From Caenorhabditis elegans (lineage: Eukaryota > Nematoda > Chromadorea > Rhabditida > Rhabditidae): 64,000 nucleotides of DNA. The notes under the pieces are model-generated. The model was not told the DNA's origin. It ran no database searches and saw only the letters and a program-made list of their open reading frames with translations. Location: contig NC_003283.11 in the NCBI RefSeq assembly GCF_000002985.6, forward strand, positions 7,068,001 to 7,132,000. Direction: 5' to 3'. The position numbers and the translations under genes are program-made. Of the stretch, positions 1-10,900 are shown one piece after another (the stretch's first letter is position 1; every line of letters starts with the position of its first letter).

Positions 1-1747
1 AGAAAATGGAACGGTAGCAAAATAAAGAGAAGAAAGGACACATTTTCTGTTTTTGACGACCCGGCAGGCAATTTATGGAAGAAACAAGTTTCGATGCCCC
101 GTACCTTTTTCTTATTCTCTCGTTTTCTTCTTCTTCTTCTTCTGAAGACTTCACGCCTTGAGGCATTCAAAAATTGGGCCAATAAAAATAGTTGATCAAG
201 GCAGAGGATGGCATCGCTTACTTTTTATATTGCACGTCTTAAAATCCGATTAAGAAGAGGACAATGGCATGCTAGTTTAGTATTGAAGGCTTTTGGTAGA
301 TGGAAAATGACTTTTTTGAAAAAAAAAAAGGGAAGTAGGGGAGTAGAGAAATGAACTAATCGAATTATACATCCATTATCCGGAATTCGGCTTCAAGTTC
401 GACAACTTCACTTAAAAATTGTAGTAGAAGAAACTTCTGTTTTTTGAGTAAAAGTCCGGGATTTAATAATAAAAAATTTACATCGGTCTATCGGTAAAAC
501 CGCCTTTGGAAGGTTATCAAAACTAATTTCATTTTAAATTTTCCCGACATGAAATATTGTACATTAGAGGCCGCCTGAAAGCCTATTGCTCATTGCTTTT
601 TGGTCGGTCATTTTTCGAAAAAATCAGTTATTTCAACGATTCCAACAAATTGTCTTAGAATTTGATTTAAACAATTTTTATTAAAATTTAGTATCAAACG
701 AGTTCTAAATTAACTTAAAGAGCTTTTCTTTAAAAAAATTTGACAACTGTCAAAAAATTTTGAAAATTCGTAATCTTATCAAATATTCAAGAAAAAAAAA
801 TTTCAGATTTATAACATTAGGAGAATTGTAGGAATTCATCAAATTTGTTCTGGAAATTAAATTTTCAAAAGTGCACTTGAATTATGTTCTAACTATTTCA
901 ACGCAATGAAACTAGATTAATCCGGAAAATTAGACGCCTATGAGAATAGTAATTAAAAAATGAAACACCGACTCTTGACACATATTCTTGCAAATTCTCG
1001 AGAAAGTTGCGAATTGAACAAGGACACAACGGAGAAAGTCGGACGGACGGGTGTCCTGAAGAAAACCAATCTAGATTTTCATCGAACAACATGAATATAA
1101 TCCACCCAAATAATAAGAATAGAATCGTTGCGCCAGGATACATCAAGAGGTGAAAGTACAAATTACGATGCATGCTGACCGCAAAAAAAGCATCACTCGC
1201 ACAAAAAAAGTCATGTTGAATTGAAAGAGAATTGGTCATGAATGGCGGCTCGTGGCGACCGGACACTGTCTTTTCTTGCCTCTTCGCCACGAATGCAATT
1301 CCCAACAGTTATCTGATCGAAAAAGGACGGAAGACTGGATGTGTTCGGTTGAGAACAATATGACTTTTACGTTTTTTTTTCTGCAAATTATTATTTTGAA
1401 ATAGAAAGGAAATCTTACTAATCTTAGGATTAATCGGCAAATTGTGTGTTTCGGTTTGCTTGCTGAAGCGGATGATTGTTCAGGAACGTGAAGGTTTTGA
1501 TTCAAAACGATTCAGTTTTAGCTTTTTCGAAATGAGAATTACAAGAAAAATAGGATCGGAAGTTTCATGAGAAACAACACCACAGGAGGGAGGGCGTCGA
1601 TTATTTGCATTTCGCATTTCGCGACGAGCTGGCCAACCTTTTCTCTTCGTCGATCAAAAGAAGCATTGTTATGTTTTCTTTGAGGCTTCTCGTGTTCTTT
1701 TCGGATTATCATTAGTGTGGTTGTTTTAGAATGCAAAAAAAATAAAC
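1..1747. other. Non-coding stretch, no gene recognised
   Basis: AT-rich sequence with homopolymer runs. The open frames here have no plausible splice-site partners, no signal peptide and no recognisable domain. There is a TTC-rich run at about 128-142. It may belong to the flank or introns of a gene left of the window, but nothing shows this. Confidence 0.5.
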
Positions 1748-1818
1748 TTCCCATGCCGGGAATCGAACCGGGCCGCGTGGGTGAAAACCACGAATCCTAA
1801 CCACTAGACCACATGGGA
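1748..1818 (-). tRNA. tRNA-Glu(UUC)-like gene with a one-base T-arm deficit
   Basis: Read on the minus strand, the sequence starts TCCCATG and ends CATGGGA, which form a 7-bp acceptor stem followed by an A discriminator. The D arm contains TAGTGGTTA. The anticodon arm is CGTGG-TTTTCAC-CCACG, giving anticodon TTC (Glu). The T arm reads CCGG-TTCGATT-CCCGG, so one base, the G that should pair with the first C after the loop (position 53), appears to be missing compared with the usual 72-nt eukaryotic tRNA-Glu. The B box TTCGATTCC is present. It could be a working variant or a tRNA pseudogene. Confidence 0.8.
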
Positions 1819-4800
1819 GGACGAGAAAACTCGTTTTCCGGCTCAACAGGAGGGTCAACATGGGACAATGAAATGTATCACTTTTTCATGTATTTTATTT
1901 TGGGCTTCGTATAATAAAAGATGACATCGGAAATAAGAAAACAAGGTGAATATACCAGCTAGTTACGGATTAATGCAATTTTCCTCAAAAAACCGCGACC
2001 TACTGTCCTGTCCCGAGCGAAACTTTTCATCTACCGTACTAGCGAATGCAGAAACTTAAAAAAATATATATTGTGGTTTCCTCTCATTTTTTTTTTGTAT
2101 TTCTAGATACTTACTTGACGCAATTTTGATAATTTCCAAATTAATTTAAGACTAAAAGGTATACTTAAAATGGAGGACGAGCAAAAACGGACAATATTGC
2201 GAAATACTCGCGGGTACGGTAGCTGAAAATATTCGTTCGGGACAGGAGTTCTGGGAAACAAAGTCGAATTTTGGTGTAATAACCATAAGATATTTGCAAA
2301 ATATAAAATAGTTTTCACAGTATACATGGCTTAAAAGGGAATGTAAATTGAGGTGAAATCTAGATTCATTTAGTGAAGCTCGAAAATGAGTTCAGTTTTT
2401 TGTTGATTTCAAAATGGGAAAACGATATGAAAAAGGGGTGCAAAGTGGTTTCGCACGCGGAGGGCTCTTCCCACCTAATAACAAAAGTGAGCTCCCACTT
2501 TGAGTTGACACCAGCGAGCACTGTTTGATGGGTGAGACTCTCTCGCGTGCGGGAGCGAATAAATAGAACGCGTACATTTAGGTGTGTCGATACGGTGTGA
2601 ACTTGTGAAATGAATGAAATTGTCTGCGGGGAAAGAATGGAATAATGGCAAAATAAAAAAGAAAATGAGTGATTCAGTTTAGTGTTGTAAAATGGAATAA
2701 TTTGCATCCGGAAGAAGGTGTCGCGAAAACTGAAATTGTAGCCTGAAGGTATGTGAAGAATCTGGAAAAAAACAAATAGAAAACTGGAGAACGAAAGTGA
2801 GAGAAAAGAGAAGCGCTCTCGTTTTTCATTGCCGAAATGCCCTTTTCTCGCTTATTACTGCAATTATAACTGCGATGTGATGGTGGCGGTGTGGCACCAT
2901 TAAACGGAAGAGCCATTGTCGTTGTCGTTTTGCCTTTCTTTCCGTTTTGTCCCGCTTCTGTTTCTATTGTTCATTTAGCCGTTTCCCGGGTGAAGCACAG
3001 AATTTCTGAATGGACAGAGAAGGAATGTGGAAGAAAAAAGAGTTTGTGAGAGCCTCGAAACAAGTGACGCAGCAAATTGCATTTGGGCACCGGTTCGAGA
3101 TTATTTGGGATCGGACGAAGGAAGTGACATTGAGTGACCATTTACCCAAATTTGCTAGTTTTTAGGATTCGAATGGATTCCATTGCTAGCAGATATCTTT
3201 AAAATCTGAAATACTGAATAGCCTCCATATTAGTATGGAACTAGTTTTGCATTAACTTTTTTGTTATAAAACTGCTTCACGAATTTCAATATTTTAACAA
3301 TGATGTTTTGCAATAACTGTTCACGAAAATACAAAAATGCTGAAATTACTATAAATAACAGTATACAATCGAGGATTTCAATGAAAAATGTCTAATTTGC
3401 CCAATAAATTCCCGTAAAACGCCCGTAGAACATCCGCAAAATGGCCATAAAACATCTGAAAAAACAGAAGAACCTACACTATATTTTTTTAAACCTACAT
3501 ACAATAAACGCCCGCAAAACGCGCCTAAAACACCTGTAGAATGCCTAAAACGGCCATAACACGCCTGTAAAAAACCTGAAAATACAGAAAAACCTACAAT
3601 GTATAAAAACGAATTTTGCGCATTCATTCACAAAAAATCTTTAAATTAGTATACGTCATGTTTGTGTCTTTCCGAAACGTTGATACGCCGGAAATTGAAA
3701 TATAAAGTCGCTTTATTTCAATAAAATTGACATTTTCTGCGGGAGTTATTTCGGAAGCTCGCTGACAAAGTGGTCACCCGTGACGACAGTCAAAATATAT
3801 ATTTATTGAATGCACATCAAGTCATTCAATGTTTTATTAAACTTTAAATCGAAATTCAATTGTTAATTGAATATTCTGTTTATTGTAGAAGTTATTACTT
3901 TTTTGGTTGCTTTTTGGTTTCATCTCTATTTTTTTACAACAGTCAAACTTTTGCATGCAAAAAATTCAAGTCGTAGCTCTGACTTTTTTTGAAACAAAAA
4001 TAGTAACAAAAAGCCACATTTACTGCTCAAGCATAACTGGGTTTTTTCCCTGAATTGTTATTGCCACACATTATTACACTTCTCAAAACTCTGCGGGTTT
4101 CTTTTGGTTTATAAAATGATTTATGGAACAACGGCGTTTCTTTTCAAACTTTTTGTAACTCAATTCACCAGTTGTACTCTATTATCCTATTGTTGCACTG
4201 GTTTCATAACACATTTTGTGTGCTCTAATCTAGATCGCCGACGTGATGCTTGATTCTTAGTTTCTCATTGCTCGATTTTATCATCCCACCATCACCCATT
4301 TCATTTTCTCTCGCCCCAATTGGCAAAAGCTTCGCCTCGTTTTTCTCTTATGTGTGTCTTCCCGAAAAAGGGAGGAAGAAATGAAAGATTTTATTGGGCA
4401 AGAAGCAGAAGGAGCTAGCGACACATTCCTGCACGTGTTTACCCGTCAATCCTTCTCTGGATCCTGTACTCTTTCATTTGTGAGCTCTAAGTTGCCACGT
4501 CATTAAGCGTATATCCCTTTTTGATGACTCCGACCTCATAGTGCAAACTTGCTTTCTGCTCACGAAAAACTTATACTCTCCATTATTATGATTATGATTT
4601 TTACTCTTTTTTAGAGCGAGGAGGAGACGTCTGTTGTGTGGCTTCTTCATCGAAACTTCGCCCTCGCGGCTTACAACTTTCACACGTGAACCCACTCTGA
4701 CTAATGAAATTAGAAGGCAAACGAGGCGAGGAAGGCCGAAAAGGTAAATATTCTTTATATGCCTATGATATACCCTTTGCAAGACCGAATACCTCTGGTA

Positions 4801-6923
4801 TTTCCATCAAAAGTGCGATGTAGCAGGTAAGGCATGGGCTGGGTGAGTTTATTCGAAAAGTTGAGGGCTTTAAGAAAGTCTGAAAATCTTTTTGCACTAG
4901 AGCTTTGAAGCATTCGACTGGAAAATTTGGAAGCCGATGATGAATTTAAATTTCAGTTTTACCGCGTTTTTGCTAATGCAATAATTTTCAAATCAAAATA
5001 TTATTATTTTTAATATTCAGAAAACCACCGGTTGGCCTGTCTTCTAACATCATTATTTTCGAATGTTGACCAGAGTAATTTAAAAAAATACAGCTGATTT
5101 TTTTTTGATTAACAAAAATATTTGCAATATTACAAAATAATGTGGAGGCTTTTTTATATCCCAAATAACTACTGATGAGATTCAAAAATAATTTTAGAAT
5201 CTTCAAGCTAACTTTATTTTCCTCCCCACCTTCAAGTGTTCCTGGATAACCGTTTAACAAACTTGAGTTTTGAAGCTTGCATATAAAGGAGTCCGTAGTC
5301 TTATTTCAAACATACCTAATGCCTGCCTGCCTAAATGCCTGCCTAATGATTCAGAAGCTTTTAACTAAAATCTTTATTTTTGGACAGTTTCTAAATTTGA
5401 TTAAACTCCTTGAAAAGAATGTTTCTGTTTTTCTCACAAAACCAATTTAAGGGGCTTTAAATTTCCATAATCCCAAGCATGACACTATGTTGAATAGTAT
5501 TTTAATTTTGACGAAAATCAAAGGAATCATCCAGGGAATCCAATTGACTCCTTTGTGACGATTTGAGGAAACGGATTTCATCAGTCGATTTATCATTTTT
5601 TGAGTAATTGTCTGAAAATATATTTTGACAATTTCATGCTTTGGAATTATCTAGCACCTTTTAAAAAAAAACAATTTTAAAGTAGTATTGCTACCAAGAA
5701 CTCCCGTTTAAAAGAATTAGTTTAAAACTTTTCAGAAATCTGCTCATTTAACCAGAAACGCGATACTCTCAAAAGTCCCACTTACTGAGTGTCTGACATC
5801 TCGTCATGGTCTATTTTAATCCAAAAAAAAACAAAATAACGTAACCAGAAACCACTACAGAAATTCCTAGCTATACAACTGCTTAAAAAATGAATCCGTA
5901 CTTAAATTTTCTAAACGCTAGATTATAAAATTAATTCCTAAAATAATGTTCATAGTAAAACTTTCCAAAGAATTTTTTGAACACTTTTTATTTTGTTTCA
6001 AAATGTGGTAATTTCTCAGTTTTGCAACTTTTATGGAAGTCGTCGATCAAAAAAAAATTACCTCCAAATGTTATGTTTCAAATGATGAATATTCAAATAT
6101 TGTAAGGAATCAAATATGCGACCGTGTTTTAGATTTCTCACTTTACTATGATATTTGGCCAATTTGGCACCACGGGCGGTGCTCCACTTTTCCTTTCCAA
6201 AGTTCTCCCGAAATGTTCAAGAATTCCCAAGGAACTATTAACAATCGTCACCTCAGCCAAAAAGTGTCTAATTGTTGTCTAGCGACCTTCTGGGAGTATA
6301 GAAAAACTAAAAACAAACGAAGGTAATCACAGTCGTCATACTCATCATTATGAGTATTGTGTGGCTCTTACCCTTTTTCTTCGCATTAAATTTAACGACA
6401 TTGTCAACGTTTTCAAGAAAACGAAAAACGTTTTTTTTTCAACATAAGCCGCATTGTTTCTCTTTCTGTTTCTTTACTGCCCATTACCGAGCAGAAAAAG
6501 CATTCACATGTTTAATTCGCTTTCTGGTTCCGCTCTTCAAAGTGTCGGATTTCGAGCCGCTGTCACAATTTTCTCAAAAAATACTCGTCGAGAAATATGT
6601 GTGTTTTTCTGCTTTTCGACGGCGATGTACTTTGATGATGATGACTTTTGTCGACAGAATACCAATTCAAGCATTTCTTTTTGTTTTTTGTATAGCCTAA
6701 AAACTGAACCGTTGACGCTTCTCTCTTTGCGTCAGCACGTCTGAAAGTGAAAAACACTTCATAATGAGCAACGTCTTCAAAATGTCCTTTTCATTTCTTA
6801 CACTTTAAAATTTCTGAAGATAACCATGAAGCATTTGGGCAATATTATCATATTTTCTATGAATAAAATTGCATAATCAAACTGTTTTTCAGGTACCTCC
6901 TCCTTCATTCTTTCTATTTCAAA
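1819..6923. other. Long non-coding stretch
   Basis: No exon chain with compatible phases was found on either strand. There are GC-richer islands near 2440-2580 and 4440-4700 that could be regulatory, and a short CCTGCCTAATG-type tandem run near 5310-5345. Just before the next gene a TTTTTCAG acceptor-like site sits near 6893, which would suit a trans-spliced leader or a 5' UTR exon. Confidence 0.45.
3410..3606. repeat. Degenerate tandem repeat block
   Basis: Two roughly 100-bp direct repeat units. Each is built from short variants of GCCxxTAAAACxxCC and ends in an AAAACCTACAxTxTA motif. The inner 12-15 bp subunits are imperfect. No coding capacity is evident. Confidence 0.6.
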
Positions 6924-7643
6924 ATGGTCCGCTCGATCGTGCTGTTGCTCCTTTTGGTAGCTCTTGTTTCTGCTACATATTCCCGTTTTGGAAGCAACAA
7001 GGCTAACAAGTAAGTGGGCAAGAAGTTTCAGAAAAAGCTGAAATATTTAAGTAGTTAACTGTCAGTAGAAGAAAAATTACAATTTTTGCAATTGCTGAGA
7101 TTGGCAAACATTTCCAAATACACTCCTGTTTACAGTCAAAGATTCGGTAAATTGCCACATTTTTGAAAAAAAAACTTGAACTTTTTGGGTAATTTTTGAG
7201 CAGATGTGTAAATTTGGATTTTTAACAACAACACAAGGATTAGAACACAAGGATTTTTGGTAAATTTTAAAAATAATGATTGGTGTAGCCAATAACCTAT
7301 TGCAAATAAGTCAATAACCTATTGTTTTATTGGTCATTTTAGCAACATAAAAGTGACTAAACATGTTCCTCACATGTGATATATCAAAAATACACTATAA
7401 ATCCAATGATCTTTCAATGTAGTTTTTCCCACTTCCTCATTTTCATTTCCAATTTCCTAAATAATTATTATTCCAGACCAGAAGAGGCGCATCCAAGTAT
7501 CAATGACCAAATAATGCAGGGCTCGCACATTCGATATTATGGCCGATTCAGGTTTGAGAGTTATCATTCACATCATTCTGATAAGAATCTTTTACAGAGA
7601 TGGCTCGGATGATGTGCTGAATCGCTATTTCAATCGTTTGTAG
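6924..7643 (+). CDS. Small secreted peptide, 68 aa, 3 exons
   Basis: Exons 6924-7009, 7477-7551 and 7598-7643 join in frame through GTAAGT and GTTTGA donors and TTCCAG and TTACAG acceptors. The start codon is the first ATG after an upstream TTTTTCAG site and is immediately followed by a strong signal peptide (residues 1 to about 17, a leucine/valine-rich core ending LVSA). The mature peptide of about 50 residues is polar, has no cysteines, and contains HIRYYGRFRDGS and a C-terminal NRYFNRL. It has no amidation motif. I do not recognise the family. It could be a neuropeptide-like or extracellular peptide precursor, but only secretion is supported. It lies about 300 bp upstream of the polyprotein gene in the same orientation. 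Confidence 0.75.
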
Positions 7644-7960
7644 TGTGTGCATCTCTCACAAGAGAATCTCATCATCAACAGCAAAATCATGAAAAAGAAA
7701 ACAAATCATTTGTATCTGACGACTCAAGGCTGAAGCTATTTCGCTGAAAAATAATTAATTTTCCTTTGCTTTTCTTTCCTCACTCGTTGTATCTCTGTCC
7801 ATTTCCTCCACCGCTCGATAAACTCTGTTTAACACAAACCATGTTTGTTGAATCTACCGAAAACAGTCCGAAATTATAGTGTGACTGATAAGCGAGCACG
7901 ACAGTGATAAGCTTTTGAAACGGCGCTGCTCGCCATTGGTCTTCTATTTCACACTGAAGG

Positions 7961-10900
7961 ATGGCCGTCACTAGGTCACTTCTATTTTTATTTTTAATTG
8001 CGTCGGTAAGTTACACAATTGTTTTCCTGGTGGTAGAAATTTTTCCATACTTTTCGTTAAAAATTATTGAGAAAGCTTTGCATGTGCAAGCAATTTCACG
8101 CTAAAATTTTTCAGTAGCTTGCATGTTAGCTAATCCAAATGTAAGTTAGAACGTGACGTCTAAAAACTAGAAATTAACTTTTCGACTCTCTTCACTTTAC
8201 GTTGCTGAACTCTTGAGCTCACAAACTTCAACTTTTAAACTTTGTGCATCTAGTTTGTAGTCTATAAAAAACACGATTTTATCAGTGATAATCACACATT
8301 TATTTAGCGATTTCCACGCAACACACTAACCACAGTATGTACTATTTCAGGTCGCATTGGCCGGCAATCACAACCGTCATCACAGGTAATGCCGTTTTTT
8401 GTTTACGATATGGGCACAGCTCTGTTTTAAGATAACAGAGAGAAGCATCTGGAAACATAGAACACAACAGGGTCAAAGTATAGAAAAGTTTCAGAAACCG
8501 ACGGGATAATGATCTCCACGATTGGCTAACAGCTGAACAAAAAGAATCTTTAAAGGATATTGCACAAGGAACTGAAGAGTTCAAGAAGAAGGTTGCAGTT
8601 TTCTACAACGAGCTGCCAGCTGAAAAGAGAGCAGAGTGGGACAAATTCTATAAGACTCACTGCTTCGAGTGGACTGCCAAAGCTCAAGGAGCTGACGAAG
8701 AAACTGAGTTCCAAAAGAATCTTGCTGATAATGATGTGGAAAAAGTCAGACAAAGAATCGGAGAGCTGAAAAAGGATTTGGATGAGAAGGCAAGAAAGAA
8801 CGTTGAGATGTGGGAGGACGATTGCTACAAACTTGTGAAGCCAATGAGAAAGAGAAGAGAAATTGAAGCTGAGTTCCAAGATTTCGTTAAGTGGATGACC
8901 CCAGAACAACTTGGCGATATTAACGCTTTGAAGACTGCCGGAAAAGACAGTGAGATTCAAGATAAAGTTAAAGAGTACTTTGCAAAGCTCCCAGCTGATC
9001 AACAGAAAACTCTTACTGAAGAATTCAAAGGAAAGTGCAAGGTTTACTTCACCCCGCTCATGACCTCTGATGAACTTGAAAAGATCAAGACATTGAAGGG
9101 AGACAAGGAAGCTGCTGGAGCACTTGTGAAAGGAGTAGTTGACAGACAAGATGGCGAAGTCAAAGTGATTGCCGAGAAGATGCTCTCTGTATGTACCTTT
9201 AATAAATTTACGGTAAAATTGTATCTTTCAGGTTTGTGGAGAAGTCTACAAGGAGTCTACCCGGAAGCGCAGAGAAATTGAAGCTGCATTCCAAGACTTT
9301 GTTAAATGGATGACCCCAGAACAACTCGGGGATATCACTGCTTTGAAGGCAGCTGGAAAGGACAGTGAAGTTCAAGCTAAAGTAAAGGAATTCTTCGGAC
9401 AGCTCCCAGCTGATCAACAGAAAACACTGACCGAAGAATTCAAGGGAAAATGCAAAGTTTACTTCACTCCACTTATGACTTCTGAGGAGCTTGAGAAGAT
9501 CAAGACATTGAAAGGAGACAAGGAAGCTGCTGGAGCTCTTGTAAAAGGAGTTGTTGATAGACAGGAAGGTGAAGTTAAGGCTGTTGCTGAAAAAATGCTC
9601 ACTGTAAGTTTCATCTAGTGACATCATTGTCTTACGAACAATTTCTAATTTTCAATAGGTATGCGGAGAAGTTTACAAGGATTCTAGCCGTAGACGTAGA
9701 GAGATCGAGGCAGAGTTCCAAGATTTTGTCAAGTGGATGACCCCAGAACAGCTCGGTGATATCAACGCTTTGAAGACCGCCGGGAAAGATAGTGAGATTC
9801 AGGATAAGGTTAAGGAATACTTCGCACTTCTGCCATCTGACCAGCAAAAAACTCTGACAGAGGAGTTCAAAGGAAAGTGTAAGGTTTACTTCACTCCACT
9901 CATGACTTCTGAAGAACTCGATAAGATCAAGACAATGAAGGATGATAAGGTGGCTGCTGGAGCACTTGTTAAAGGAGTCGTTGACAGACAAGAAGGAGAA
10001 GTTAAAGCTATTGCTGAAAAGATGCTCTCTGTAAGGGAAAGTATAGTTAGTGAATCTTATCAAACTAGTTTTCAGGTTTGCGGAGAAGTTTACAAAGATT
10101 CTAAACGCAAGCGAAGAGAGATCGAAGCTGCATTTAAAGATTTTGTTCACTGGATGACACCAGAACAACTTGGAGATATTACTGCATTGAAAGCTGCTGG
10201 AAAAGACAGTGAAGTTCAAGCTAAGGTTAAGGAATTTTTCGGACAGTTGCCGGCTGATCAACAGAAAACTCTTACCGAAGAATTCAAAGGAAAGTGCAAG
10301 GTTTACTTCACACCATTGATGACTTCCGATGAGCTTGCAAAGATCGAAACTTTGAAGGGGGATAAGGAAGCTGCTGGAGCACTTGTCAAGGGAGTAGTTG
10401 ACAGACAGGAAGGAGACGTCAAGGCTATTGCTGAAAAGATGTTGACTGTAAGGAAAAAGTAATAGTTATAAAAATACTGAATTATTCAGGTATGCGGCGA
10501 GGTGTACAAGGATTCTAGCCGTAGAAGACGAGAGATCGAACCAGCATTCCAAGACTTTGTCAAGTGGATGACCCCAGAGCAGCTCGGACACATCACAGCA
10601 CTCAAAACCGCTGGAAAAGAAAGTGAAGTTCAAGATAAGGTTAAAGAGTATTTTGGACAATTGCCAGCTGACCAACAAGCTACATTGAAAGAAGAGTTCA
10701 AGGGAAAGTGCAGAGTGTTCTTCACTCCATTGATGACCTCTGAGGAACTTGACAAGGTGAAGACATTGAAGGCTAATAAAGAAGCTGCTGGAGCACTTAT
10801 GAAGACTGTGGTAGATAGACAGTCAGGAGAAGTAAAGGCTACCGCTGAGAAAATGCTTGGAGTTAGTTTTACATGTTTTTTTGCTAGCTCAATCATTTAT

